The notes below the pieces were generated by a model. The model was not told the origin of the DNA, searched no databases, and was given only the letters and a program-made list of their open reading frames with translations. This document shows positions 1 to 11,578 of a stretch of DNA of 64,000 nucleotides, piece by piece. Positions within the stretch are counted from its first letter, which is position 1; each line of letters begins with the position of its first letter. The DNA lies in contig OX485808.1 of NCBI GenBank assembly GCA_950295325.1, forward strand, positions 34,618,527 through 34,682,526, given 5' to 3'. The stretch comes from Polytrichum commune. Taxonomy: Eukaryota > Streptophyta > Polytrichopsida > Polytrichales > Polytrichaceae. Both the position numbers and the translations under genes were made by a program.

Positions 1-1769
1 ACACAAACTAGTATTAAGGGAGTTAGGCACAACAAAATAGGGTAAATGCCAAAATTAAGCTCTCAATATGCCTCCTAGCTTTATGCCATCCACCAACACA
101 AACTAATGTTCGAGGAGTGAGACACAACAAAAAATGGCAAATGCATCAGCATAACTCATGGTTAGCGCAACCAAATAAGGTAAGGGTAGTGGTGTTCTCC
201 CTCAAGGAGGTGATTATTGGAATTTTAGAAAACCACTTGAGATGAAAAAAAAATGGTCAATTTAATTCATTTAGGGTCAAATTTATAATTTCGTTAGATC
301 TACTTTAGTATTGGAAATGTGACCTCTACATGATTATAAGTAAAACATGGTGGTGGTTAATTCCTTCATTTTAGTAATCCATAGAAAAAAATAAGGTCAT
401 AGATATAGGATCCCCCTAAAAGTATGTGGTAGGATCAATAGAATAATTATGGGTATGACTACTTGAATGAAGAAAAGTGTAATTTTTGTCCAAATTTGAA
501 TCAAGTGTGTTAGTATGGAGGGAAATGTCATGGGATTTTTTTGGGAGAAGGAATGTGTTGGCGCTCCTCAACAGCCATTGGGTTTTGCAATGGCGTTGAA
601 CATCTAGGACCTCACTAGATGCTTAAAACCTGGCAGCCTCCATTGTCACCCTCAACCGCTTCATCTGATCGGTTTGGTTTTGTCACAACCTCGGTCATCG
701 ATCGTCAAGTTCACATTTTTTCCGAGCATTTTTCAGGGTTTTTCCCATGCAGATTGATGGTGCAGAGTGGCCACTTCCTTTGCAATGTCCAATGTGCCAA
801 CCTTGTATTGATTACCTTTTTGTTACAACAACCCATTCTAGACGATTGACGGTGCGCTACAACATTTGGCAACCTCACCGTGGTAGAGTTGGAGGATTGT
901 CCTTTGCCTTGAAGGAAGACAAGATGAGGTGGTTGGAGACTTTGAAGGTTGGCCCCCTCATGCCATCATCTACTTTTAGATATTCGTCGTCATTAGTTCT
1001 AAACCTCTCACAATTTTTTTGTTTTATCATGACATTGTAAAGGATGTTGAACATGTATATTGATAGTATTGGAGGGTGCATAGTTGTATCCTACCCTTCA
1101 CATTGTAAATGTTTGTTACAAGGTTTGAATGGGACTATAGTTGAATGTGTTTGTGAACACAATTAGAGTAAGAGTTTTAAATGTTTTGTATTTTTCTTTC
1201 TTGTATTTGAATGCCACCTTGTTTTTTTGGGAGTAGGTAGTTGTGCAAATTTTCATGTCTTGTCATAACTGATTGTATTTCTTGTTTTGTTCTATCCGTG
1301 TTTACAACTTATTTATTTAAGCTTGTATATTTTGTTATCTTTGTTTATTGATAACCCTTTAACCAATATTCAAGTGTTATTGGTTGTGTTTTGAATGATT
1401 TAGGATTAGTATTACTAATTGAAACCAAATAAATAACAATTTGAATGGTATGGAATGTTTGTTGCTCACATAGTCGGTTTCGCAATGCTATGGTATTCCG
1501 TCCATTATTTGATACTTGTACGATTTATTTTTAAAAAATGGCCAAAAATGAGCCTCTCTAAACAATTACAAATAAATATAGGGTGCTTTAAAATACGTCA
1601 AAGTAGCTTCTTATTTACAAATAGAGAGGACAAAAATATTGAGAGGTGCATAAATATCCCCCCATTAAAAACCCCATTATCGCATGTGGTTACAAAACGC
1701 AAGGGAGTGTGATCGTCCCAAGTGTTCAACGTTTAATTTGACTTTCTAACAGTTTTGAAAGTTTTCTAA
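1..1769. other. Intergenic, no gene seen
   Basis: AT-rich sequence left of the pogo-type transposon. Open frames are short and show no recognisable domain or splice-supported structure. Poly-A and poly-T tracts are scattered. I see no RNA gene and no clear inverted repeat. Confidence 0.6.
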
Positions 1770-1771
1770 TA

Positions 1772-1797
1772 CCGTACCTTAGGGGCAGCTTCGGCAA
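1772..1797 (+). repeat. Left terminal inverted repeat of the pogo-type element
   Basis: A perfect 26-bp match to the reverse complement of 5273-5298, preceded by the TA target duplication at 1770-1771. Confidence 0.95.
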
Positions 1798-2163
1798 CTC
1801 GTGGCCGAATAATTAATTAATTTCAAATTTTAATGTCCGGCAGAAAAAAAAGTAATATTTAAGAATTCGACTTTTTGAAAAAATAAATAACTATAGGTTC
1901 GACTTTCATCCACAGTTCATGGCGTTTCATTCTTTGTTTGCTACTTCATTATGATGTTTTGAAAGTGGCAGCCGACCTTTACCTTAACTTAACCTAAATG
2001 TTCACTTAAGTTTGCTTAACTAACCCTAATCTCAATGTTTACCATGGGGGCCTGTTTGTGCAAATGCTAGTTTGTCAAGGGACTTGTGAGAAGTTTGCAA
2101 CATTGCTTTGATTCTTGTAAGTGCTTATAAGGTTAAGTGTCTTGCCAATGAGTGATTGAGAGT

Positions 2164-4205
2164 ATGGGTAAACAACAAGTTTTGAGCAATATGTTCACAG
2201 TCATAGACAAAGAGGAAATGGAAGATAGGGTTGAGCGTGACTTTGCTCAGCTACATGTGAAGATGGAGTTGGAGAAATCAATCAAGAAAGAAGTTCAGAA
2301 ACGTCCAGTGGGGAGGCCTAAGAGGGAGATCGAAGCTGTACTTGTTCCAATCAAAGAGGATAAATGTGACACAACACCGAAGAGGAAAAAAACTAGAGGA
2401 CCATACAAGAACTGGTTTGTACCATCTCTCTGGGATCCTATCTATGCAGCTGTAACACATCATAGAAGTATTGGTCATGCTTTGAAGTATTTGCAAACAA
2501 AATACAAGTTGCCTGGACAAACCAAGAGTGTTTATGATGATTTAACCAGAGGTTCCATGAGAGAATGGTTCACTAAGACAGGGGAACTAAAAGATGGTAC
2601 AAAACAAGCAATCTTCAAAGAAACAGCAGCTTACACAGGTGGAATTCAACATGCTTATGTTCTTTCTAGCCATCGTGAATTGGAGGAAGAGATAATTACC
2701 TTGTTGAAGGCACATCGTGAAGCAGGTCAACCTCTTTTTGCTTCTACTGTGAGGAACTTAATTCGAACCCTCATTCAAAAGAGAGAGCCCAACCTTCTCA
2801 ATTTTGAAAGTCCAAGTGGATTTAGGGTTTCTTTAGAGTGGACACGAGATTTTGTGAGAACGAATTTGAATTGGAGCTTTAGGAAAGGAACAGGAGCAGC
2901 TAGAAAACTACCGAAAGATTGGGAGCATAAGGGTTTGCAAATGGCACAACGGACAGCCTACCTTGTCAAAGCCCATTCCATTGCACCAGAACTGGTCATA
3001 AACACTGACCAAACAGGGATACATCTAGTACCAGTGGGAGGTGCACGCACTTGGGTAGAGAAAGGGTCCAAACATGTACAAATCTTAGGTATGGAAGACA
3101 AAAGACAAATTACAGTTTCAGTGTCTTCTTCAGCTGCAGGAAACTTGTTACCTTTTCAACTTGTCTTTACAGGGACTACAGATAGATCTCTCCCACCTCG
3201 AAATGAAGGTCGCCAAATGTGTGAAGATGCTGGTTGGCATTTAACATATAGCAGCAATCATTGGAGCAACTTGACCACTTGCAAGCAATTTGTTGAACGA
3301 ATTTTACAACCTTATAGAAGAAAACAAGTGCAAGAGATGGGATTGGATGAAGAAACAAAGTTGATATGGCTGTTGGACTGTTGGAGTGTTCATATTTCTA
3401 AGGACTTCATTTGTTGGTTGAAGATATCACATCCACAAATTCTACTTATCTTTGTCCTTGCAAATTGCACCAGCGTTTTTCAGCCAGCAGATGTGATTTT
3501 ACAGCGCCCATTCAAGCATGGTTTCAGACAGCAGTTTGACAATTACACTTCTGAAAATATTGGCAAACAGATTGACGAGAAGGAATTACAAGATGTAGAG
3601 TTAAATACAAAAATGTCAGTGCTTAAGCCTTTGTTGTGCAGCTGGTTGTATCAAGCATGGCAACATATCAACAAAAAGACATGATTAAACGAGGATGGAG
3701 CATGTGTGGCTTAGATCAAGCATTTGAATCATCGTTTCAGACATCTGCTATGGAGGAACACATGAAGAGTTCATTGTTCAACGAAGTACAAGGTGCAGAA
3801 GAAATTTGCAAGGAAAAGGATGACGAAACAGATCCAGACGAAAGTATTGAAGCCATAATGGAGAAGAATCTATCTCTTGTTGCTACTACAAGGGAAAACA
3901 AAAGATCTGTAGTGACAACCATGAAAGATCGAGCCAGAAAAAGGTATGTTCATTCCAAACAAGTTCAAAGAAAAAGTTGAAGTTACATCTGAAGTGTTAA
4001 AATGTGAGATCTTTTTATTGCCATAAACTTGTAATTTTCTTACCAAGACTAACTGCCTACAATTTGAATTTTATCCTATGCCAGAACCCTACACGCAGAT
4101 GACAAGCACGACACTGATCAGGGTACGAAAGATAAGAGACAACGAAGCAGGAAATCAAGTGCACAAAAGAATGTTTCAAGAATGGACAAGTTGAATGAAG
4201 ATTGA
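2164..4205 (+). pseudogene. Pogo-like DDE transposase with one frameshift
   Basis: The main frame runs 2164-3684. I chose ATG 2164; the frame opens twelve bases earlier only with a GTG. Near residues 47-55 is an AT-hook-like GRPKR motif, then a helix-turn-helix-like region, then a DDE_1-type catalytic domain. Its acidic triad is visible in order: NTDQTG, WLLDCWSVH and FQPAD, the last being the third-aspartate region. The frame ends early at a TGA just after a run of five A (3673-3677). The family continues in the next frame (KDMIKRGW), so loss of one A explains the break. After it an acidic/basic tail is open to 3980. A plausible GT-AG intron (3944-4084) would join it to a charged final exon, 4085-4205. 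That intron is inferred, not shown. Known role of the family: cut-and-paste transposition in the nucleus. Confidence 0.85.
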
Positions 4206-4982
4206 CAAGTTGGAGCACACATCTTTGGATACAGGTTCTTGCAATTGTTCATCCCCAATCAATCTAGCAGATTCAAATTTGTGGGCAAGCCTTGATTTCC
4301 TCTAGTTATAGACTGCACGTTCAAAGCAAGATGCAGTTTAGATGATTCAGACTTGTAAAACAAACTTATACCAGCTCCGCCTTTTCCACCAATGCGAGTG
4401 CTTATCTATATCTATAGATATATGTGTGGTTTTCCTCGTTTTGATGCTCCCATTGTAGTAGCCATCGCCCCACACTAAGTCCCTGTCATTCATACATAAA
4501 ATCCGATGCTCAGGGACCACAAATCTGATCAGCACTGAAACCGAATCCCCACTCTACATGCACCAGGAGTTTTGGTACCAGGCTCCTCAGGTTATGTTGG
4601 ATAGACATCGGGTTTAATAACCTCCACAGCTGTGGATGATCTGTACACAACCCAACTGCAAGACACAACAGCAGACACAACTGTAAGCAAGAAATTCTTG
4701 CCAGTCACCACCAAGACTAGAAGCTTCTGCAAGTTCAAAGAGCATGTAAGATCTCATTGTGCAATAACACCAAATCAAGTCACCTCTTGCTCCTCTCGTC
4801 CTTCTAAAGAGAAACTCACAGGTGCTACAAACCCTAAATAGCCGAGTCCCTTCGAAATCCCAGAACTCCAAACTCGAAGCGAAGAGAAGATCTAAGAGGA
4901 AGAGGCACTAACTTATGTGTGAGCAAGAGGCCATAATAAGACTTGTCGTTGCAATCCCTTTTGCTTATTCACTGCCACTGCC

Positions 4983-5105
4983 AGCCTTGTGCTCCATAAT
5001 GGATTTGACTTTTACCTATTATTGAGTAGGCAAGAGACTTGTGCCAACCTTGTGTTCCTTAATGAGTTTGAAGTTTGTCTATTATTAAGTAAGCAAGGGG
5101 CTCGT
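4983..5105 (+). repeat. Two imperfect ~60-bp tandem units near the right end of the transposon
   Basis: The stretch 4983-5042 (from GCCTTGTGCTCCATAATG) is repeated at 5043-5105 (from AACCTTGTGTTCCTTAATG), each followed by a matching CTATTATTRAGTA segment. Subterminal repeats like this can be transposase binding sites; here that is inference. Confidence 0.6.
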
Positions 5106-5272
5106 GAGGTCCTAATGGACTTCATGTGATTAGACCTACAGTTTTTTATTTCTTATTCATGAGCTGGATTTTTAGGACATTTCGCCATTCACCTAAATTA
5201 ATTTCCTAACTTTCTGGCAAATTGGTTGCATAATTTTTTTTTAATTCCGACATTACTATTTGGAATTATTAT

Positions 5273-5298
5273 TTGCCGAAGCTGCCCCTAAGGTACGG
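5273..5298 (-). repeat. Right terminal inverted repeat of the pogo-type element
   Basis: The reverse complement of 1772-1797, followed by TA at 5299-5300. Confidence 0.95.
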
Positions 5299-5300
5299 TA

Positions 5301-7027
5301 TCCCGAAATGATTCATTTTTGTTCACCATCTTACCCACTAAACTCAATGATCACATGGTCCAATAGGAGATGTCTGGACAACATTGAAAATTTTCATTTT
5401 AACCCAACATTATATGATGTTGAGCCACACATACAAGAATAAAAGTTCATATAAGCCATTTTGATAGTATGGAGGATGTCAAGACCATATACATGTGAGA
5501 TGTAGTTTGGTTTTTATCTAACTAATATGTTAGACATATATCCGTAGTACATAAATGCCAAATTCTAAAATCTAAACTCCAACTCTAGGTTATAATTGTT
5601 GGTTGTAATATGTGTGATGTTGGTCTTTGTAATGAGGTGACCATACTATAACTAATTTGATATGTATGATTGATATTAATGAAACCACTAGATATTATTT
5701 GCACATAAATTGTGAACCAATATTGAGTATACATGTAAATGTATTGGAAATGATAGTAGAATAATGAAGGCATGAAAACGAATCCACAATAAGGCTATAG
5801 CAATATCTAATACTACGAGGGCATCACAACTAACTAGTACTACATGTATATTATAACATTGCACCCTACACCAAATCAAGGAATATGCGTGCTTTTTAGG
5901 GTAGGGCCTAGATTGAGATTGAACATTAAGGTTACTAGTCAAGTCATATAGTCTAACAAAGGTATTTGATGTCGTTTAACACGTGATTTGTGATTTAGGG
6001 TTTAGGGGTTATTGTAATTTAATGCTTATGATATAATTATTTCTTATTGTCAATCTAGAGTGACATCATAAAGATGATGATATTGTGAGAAAATATGTAT
6101 GCAATTTTCATAATTGGAGGATACAAATCAATATTCTTTTATAGAGTTCCGAAGATATGAGCAACCCAATAAGTGTGGTGGATTAGGAATAAATATCAAA
6201 TCATATTAATTGATTGCATGATTTAACAAGAAGGATCTAAAGGCACATCCTGCACACCTTATCACCCATTCTAGCTCAATACTTTTGGAAAATAAAAATC
6301 CGAACTCATCAAGTCCAAAATGTTTATTTCTTTACATGGAGATTAGGAAAGAGGGGACAAGGAGGGCCTACTAGCCAACTTGCAACCCACCTTCTAAAAC
6401 AAAGCCCATCTTACATACCCAATGAACTCATCTAATTAATTTTTTTAAACCGGAGGAGCTTAAGTAGACATTATGAATCCCAGATTTCCCTAGATGACCA
6501 AAAAAGGATGTCATGAAACATTCAATCTTTGCAAGTCTCTTGCACCCTCGGATGTTACATGAATACTTTGAGGGGGGGGGGGGTCCATTGGTTGGCCTTT
6601 GCCTCTTTCTCATGTGACTACATCAAGAAAACATGATAATTATGTGGCCAAGGACACGATCACTTAAAATGTTCATATCTTTTACTTTTAATCTAAGTAG
6701 ACTATCTAATTTTACACCTTTTGGTGTCACTTGTCCATGATATATTTTAGTAGTCCTTTAATGTTTGGATATGAAGAAGAACAATTGAAATGCATTATGC
6801 AACTCTCTCAAAATTGTTGTTGCCAAGACTCCTCCATGTTGTGGTTATTACAAAATTCAACTAGGAGGGCTATGTATGAGAAAATCATATGCCCAAAAGG
6901 AGCAAACAAAGAATTGAGTCTCCAAATGGCTAGAATAAATAACTTGTTCTTAAGTAGTTGTTTTAGGTTCCAATGTGAATGACATGATTCTTAGGTAATC
7001 TTGATAACTTAAGAATGATCTTACTGA
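5301..7027. other. Intergenic, no gene seen
   Basis: AT-rich sequence without recognisable coding exons. A 12-base G run at 6572-6583 is the only simple-sequence feature of note. Short open frames here lack domains, splice-site support or codon bias. Confidence 0.6.
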
Positions 7028-7035
7028 GGATGCAC

Positions 7036-7534
7036 CACGGGTAGATCACTCTAAGGCATTTTTGTGCACCACGTGCGGCTGGGGGTTTTTTTTTGTTTTG
7101 GGGCTATTTACCTTCAAGGGTTGAATTAAAGCCTCCCTATAATTACTTAAATTTCAAAAATGGCCCATTTGTTTGCACCCTTCCATTACTTATATTGTCC
7201 AAGTCGCTGCAATTTTTTGTACTCTGTATTCCTTTTAAGTAATTTTGGACAGACAAAAATCCCAATTATCATCCATCCCCGTGAGTCCTAAACCCATTTA
7301 CATACCATACTAAACATACCTTCTAGGATCCTTATCTTCAACCCCTATATTAATTTTACAAAAAATAATGCCCCACATTTTATGTCCATCTAGTTTACTT
7401 ATAATGGGATTGTCTACATTTAATGGCCCCTTCATTATTTGGAATTCCTTTATAATTTTTACTTCAAATGATTTTAATCCTCTTTATATTATGCCGCACG
7501 TCGTTTTTAAAATGCACTAAGTGATCTACCCGTG
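7036..7534 (+). mobile_element. MITE with 8-bp target duplication, copy 1
   Basis: A non-coding 499-bp element. It starts CACGGGTAGATCACT and ends with the complementary AGTGATCTACCCGTG. The inverted similarity reaches about 43 bp at each end, including CACGTGCGG against CCGCACGTC. It is flanked by an 8-bp direct repeat GGATGCAC (7028-7035 and 7535-7542). An 8-bp duplication is typical of hAT-type integration, so I infer a hAT-derived MITE. A second copy lies at 46373-46932. Confidence 0.9.
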
Positions 7535-7542
7535 GGATGCAC

Positions 7543-8016
7543 CCCTTCAATTGAATCTTAACTCATGGCTAAGACGGTTGGTCATTAGTGTAACCACATA
7601 ACACTTTTCATTGGCATGTTCAAAGCTATATTTCTTCAACACAAAATTATCATCTCAAGTACCCCAATATGCTATTCTAAATGCTATAATGTAAATACAT
7701 TTATGCTTCAAAAAATTACCAATCTTGAAAAATAATGTCATGTTGATAATAAACAAACGTAACACTACCAGACCTCTATGCATCTAGTTTAAACCCTTTG
7801 TAAATAGTGTACGTGATATTAAATATCCTACATGTTGTACTTTAGAAGGCTTTGTATCCAAAGATAAGCAACAATGAGGTGCCGACCAATTGAAGCATGC
7901 CACTTCACTATACTCAACATACATGCATGAACTTAAGGACATTGATTCTTGAAATTCTTGAATATAAAGAGAGTGTCCTTACACATCCTTGGGAATGTTA
8001 TGAAAAGGTGGGTCAA
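7543..8016. other. Intergenic, no gene seen
   Basis: AT-rich spacer between the 8-bp-TSD MITE and the first AGGTAAG-ended element. I see nothing coding. Confidence 0.5.
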
Positions 8017-8460
8017 GTGAGGTAGTTAACTCTTATTCGGTTACCTTTCTTATTGGGACATCTATCTATCTATCTAAGGACACATGTATTTGACTAGTAT
8101 GTGGTTTGTCGGGGGTCCAAGAATTGATATCAAAAGCTCATTTGTTTGAAAGAGATTGGATTGCGTGCATGCTCAAAATATGATGACTATTCTAGGTTCA
8201 ATCATCAACATTATTATTATTATTATTATTGGGGGGGGGGGGTTGGAGGAGGGACTTATATGACCATTTAATGAGCACGAGTATTCACTTTGATAATATT
8301 CACTTCATATGAGCTCTGAAATTTTCGAGAAAAGTGACCATGACCTCAATTTGGATTTGTTGACCATCTTGTATTAAGTGCATGTTTCACATCCTAGGAG
8401 AAGTGGACTAGTCAAAACATATTACTAATTTAAGATCCGTCTACATTAGGTTCGCACCCA
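8017..8460 (+). mobile_element. AGGTAAG-ended MITE family, copy 1
   Basis: Recognised by blocks shared with the six other copies in the window: a left part with CTTATTGGGACATC and TATGTGGTTTG, the middle ACCATTTAATGAGCACGAG, and the right end CATCCTAGGAGAAGTGG. Its termini are degenerate (GAGGTAG left, ACATTAGG right). An (ATT)n tract and a 12-base G run (about 8208-8242) interrupt it. Confidence 0.7.
8208..8242 (+). repeat. (ATT)n followed by poly-G
   Basis: About seven ATT units run into twelve consecutive G inside the first AGGTAAG-ended element. Confidence 0.9.
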
Positions 8461-8630
8461 GAATCACACACACACACATTTGGAGAATTCCATAATTGAT
8501 TGCTCATCCAAGAGTAGATGGGTTATCAAAACTCATCATACATTTTAATGCATAAAAACATGATGTCATCCTTAATTCTCAGTTTGTGTCCGTGAACTGA
8601 TTGGTTATGACTCAGAACCATCTTGAGTAG

Positions 8631-9200
8631 GTGGATGACTCGCCCCTCCTAGGAGTCATTGCCCACTCCCCTCTTGTTGGTTATCTAGTCCATCCATCCT
8701 CCATCCATCCACATACTTTCATTCAGCTAGTCACCAATACATCCACTCAGCGAACGCGGTCATCCGCGTGGCTAGTCGTCTTCCTGCTCGCAAGAGGCAC
8801 TCGCAATTTGGCAGGCTAGTCGCCCATTGCACTCGCCCTCCAATCGATCGCCATGCGATCGGGCCCCGAGGCCACGGCCACGACGGCGCAGGGCGGCACC
8901 GGCGGTAGTCCGCTGCCGCTGCACATCACGAACCCTGCGCAACAAGCTTACATTTCGGAGCTTCTGGCGCTCAACTTAGAGCGATTCCATCAGGTATTCA
9001 ATTCTCCCCACTCCACTGGACCTCGCCTCTTCTGTCGCCTATCCCCCATTCGGAGCAAGAGTTTTGAATTTAAGGTTTCAGATTGAACTCATATTACCAC
9101 CCATGAACTTGAGAACGAGAAATTCTCAGCTGGCGGTTCCATTGCTCCGCAAGAATATAGGTTCAGACGGGGTTGGGACTGCGACCACAAAGTCATGACA
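8631..9200 (+). pseudogene. Duplicated COG8 5' end: promoter/leader, exon 1 and part of intron 1
   Basis: Positions 8853-8993 are a 141-nt copy of exon 1 of the intact COG8 gene at 30084-30224 on the other strand. Length and phase are the same, the frame is open, and identity is about 91 percent by eye. It keeps the start codon and the GT donor at 8994. The leader upstream (from about 8631) also matches the COG8 leader. Intron-1 similarity continues past CTCCCCACTCCACTGG and again around 9090-9190 (AACTTGAGAACGAGAAA), then fades. Exon 2 and everything after it are absent, so this cannot encode COG8. Two changes sit at conserved end residues (LHK in the intact gene, FHQ here). It could still supply a promoter and first exon to the downstream phytocyanin. 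Confidence 0.9.
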
Positions 9201-9687
9201 CATCTACAAGAAAAGAATCCCAGACAGTTGTGAGGTGAATTACCTGTTCCCAGGCGTTTGTCGTCAAAAAGTGGTTTTGAAAGAAGTATATATGTCATTG
9301 GCAAATTTCAATGTAGTTCAACCGGGAAGAAACTTCAACCAAGGAATCTGTGTACAAATTTTGAGTGATGAATCACCGACCTCGCAAATGCCGGCTCCGC
9401 TTATATTCAGGGTCACGGAAAATTTATAGATCTCAAGTACACCCTAGTGAAGCTCTAACAAACTCAACAGAAAATCCCTCCTTCAGGAATTGCATGCTCT
9501 CATCAATGGATACAGTATGTTGCAGACTGCAGTTCACGGACATAATATTAACTGTGTAGAAGAGAATGGCACAATTTGCAGGCATCGTGGATACCATGGG
9601 TCCCCAGGATGCCACCGACACAAGCTCGGAAGGAAAATGTGGAGTCTCGGAGATGGCGATTCCGGCGTTGCGGACGTTGAGAAACTT

Positions 9688-9719
9688 GGGCAGGCGGGCA
9701 GGCGGGCAGGCGGGCAGGC
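9688..9719 (+). repeat. Four tandem GGGCAGGC units
   Basis: Four perfect 8-bp copies of GGGCAGGC in a GC-rich patch between the COG8 duplicate and the phytocyanin. Confidence 0.95.
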
Positions 9720-10185
9720 TTGTTTCGCAGGCGTCGACATTATGAAGTGACTACGAGTCATTTCAAGGTAGTTTTGTTTCTTTTCTGATGCTTTAGTAGT
9801 GTCAGGCCAGGTTAATCCATGCAATTTGCTTTTGTGCACCCATCCTCCGCCTTATAACGTTTTAGGATTAGTTGTTTCGAGATCCTCTTTCCCCCTCTTC
9901 TTGTAAAGCCTTGCAGTCTCTGGTGCCATCCAGCTCTGATTGCTTGAAGGAATAGGTTTGAGTATTAGTCAGAACTTTATCTTCCTAGGTCAGTGATTAC
10001 TTTCTACATAATTTCCAATTCAATTATCATGAGGCGTGGAGTAAAAGTTTAACATATTCAAGCCTATCCTGACTCTAGTATGTTGTGCTTTCCTTGTGGA
10101 AGAATCGAACTCACTACACAAAAGATGTCTGTCTCTTGTGCTTTTTAAGTTTTGTCAAGGTATGAATCTACTACATGTCGTTTGT

Positions 10186-10838
10186 ATGTGCAGAAAATAC
10201 AAAGTGGGTACATGCCTCCTCCAAGTTGCTCTTGTGGTGGTGACAACATGATGGTGGTGAGCCTCCAAGGCACCATGGCCATCAGAGTCCCAACCCGCTT
10301 CGAGGTGGGAGGGCCGCTCGGCTGGGGATTTCCGCGCTATCCAACCTTCTGCGATGATTGGCAATCGAGCAACATGCTCTACATTACCGGCGATAGTTTT
10401 GGTACCTTTGTAAATGATTCACCTTTTAATTATTGTGCAATATAGATCTATTAATTGGATGCAGCAGCAGCTTCTTTTCCTATAATCCGACTATTAACTC
10501 CACAGTCTTAAATTCAAGAATATGTAGTCATTGTTCCTTCCTTTATCAACCAGTCAAGTACTACATAGTGGAGCTCATGATGTTGCTGAGTTTCTGATAT
10601 TGTTGCAGATTTCCAGTATGGGCGCGGTGGTCATGACAGCGTGCTGGTGGTAAACCAGAACGACTACAACACTTGCAATGTGATGCAACCGATTGAAGTG
10701 CGGACTGATGGACCCCACGATTTCATCCTCCAGAGCTACTCCATGGTCCACTTTATCAGCGGCGCCCCCGGCCACTGTCAGGCTGGCCAGAAGATGAGAA
10801 TCGAGACCTTCGGATTTGATAGAAATCCATCTCACTAG
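10186..10838 (+). CDS. Phytocyanin (plantacyanin/early-nodulin-like), frameshifted signal peptide
   Basis: Two exons form a phytocyanin domain: one ends at 10401, then a GT-AG intron (10402-10608), then 10609-10838. The intron follows ITGDSF, the position typical of phytocyanin genes. The domain shows FEVGGPLGW, GGHDSVLVV and PGHCQAGQK. Of the type-1 copper ligands both histidines are kept and the axial residue is Gln as in stellacyanin. The ligand Cys is replaced by Ser (FISG where the family has FxCG), so copper binding is doubtful and the protein resembles early-nodulin-like members. The two disulphide cysteines remain. An ATG at 10186 opens a textbook signal peptide (basic MCRKYK, then LLQVALVVVTT), but this frame hits TGA near 10249. 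The domain frame opens separately, with ATG 10212 and internal ATGs. The gene is therefore a pseudogene, starts internally, or borrows another first exon. No GPI tail; it ends NPSH. Confidence 0.82.
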
Positions 10839-11373
10839 CTCATGAAAATCAAGCAGCTGCAGTAGCCTTTATAAGTTACATGGTTGCGTACGTTTCGTAA
10901 GAAGAACATCCACTGATTACCCCACAAGATGGTACCGGTCACGCTGCAATGTTAGGCGTTTTGCAAATAATTACCATAATAAGAGCCGGCTCTGGTGCAG
11001 TATTCCTCTCTGCAAAATGTGTTGGATTGCATTCTAGTCTCGCCAACTCAAAATTGCTAGACTTGCTGAGGTTAGGTAATAGTGAAAGAAAGTGGACCGT
11101 TGCAAAGAGGAAGAAAAATTAAGTGGAATCTCAAGTTGCAGGTCATTGTCATATTCCAACCGTACATGTGGGCCTTCTGGAGTTGTCCATATACAGCCTC
11201 AAAATTACACTATGTGTCTTGACTTTCAGTTTGTCCATGACCACGTTCAATCTCATTTTTGATTGTGATCTAATCCAACAGTAGGACTCTGTGGGACTGA
11301 GGAATTCAGTCTGGATACAGTAGAATATTGGCTTGGAAAGAACAGGTGTTGCCAAGTGCCCAAGGTGCACTAA
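10839..11373. other. Phytocyanin 3' flank, no further gene seen
   Basis: The probable 3' UTR of the phytocyanin followed by non-coding sequence up to a foldback MITE. No poly-A signal could be assigned with confidence. Confidence 0.45.
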
Positions 11374-11494
11374 GGGTTAGTTTCCATGTAGGCTGATCGC
11401 CCACTAGATTCTAGTAGAAATATAGATTCCACAAGGTAGAATCTACGTTTCCACTAGAATTTGGTGGGCGAGCAGCCTACATGGAAACTAACCC
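11374..11494. mobile_element. Tourist-like foldback MITE, TAA target duplication
   Basis: A 121-bp near-perfect hairpin. The left arm starts GGGTTAGTTTCCATGTAGGC and the right arm ends with its complement. The arms meet around CACAAGGTA. It is flanked by TAA on both sides (11371-11373 and 11495-11497), as in PIF/Harbinger-derived Tourist elements. Longer, degenerate relatives lie near 60770-60972 and 63086-63316, with a solo end near 61200-61255. Confidence 0.9.
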
Positions 11495-11578
11495 TAAGCT
11501 ACCTCTCTGTTGAATGTTCACTTAGATATACGCTTCTGTGCATTTGATTGATGTGATGAGTAAAACATACAGATACTA

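Larger units (their letters stand above)
1772..5298 (+). mobile_element. Pogo/Tc1-mariner-superfamily DNA transposon, complete ends
   Basis: The element is bounded by perfect 26-bp terminal inverted repeats at 1772-1797 and 5273-5298. Each begins CCGTACCTTAGGGGCAGCTT read inward and is directly flanked by TA (1770-1771 and 5299-5300), the target duplication of the IS630/Tc1/mariner/pogo group. Similarity between the two ends continues more loosely for about 50 bp beyond the perfect part. The element is about 3.5 kb and holds one transposase gene in its left two-thirds (2164 to about 4205). The right third (4206-5272) has no convincing gene, only short tandem repeats. The perfect ends suggest either recent mobility or mobilisation by a relative. 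The internal gene carries one frameshift, so this copy is probably non-autonomous. Confidence 0.93.

Noticed and set aside
4614-4871. Minus-strand second gene inside the pogo-type element
   Set aside because: An 85-codon Cys-rich frame without ATG-based context or family match; probably chance.
8853-9086. Second COG8 gene
   Set aside because: Only the leader, exon 1 and part of intron 1 are present; none of the other eleven exons occurs on the plus strand downstream.
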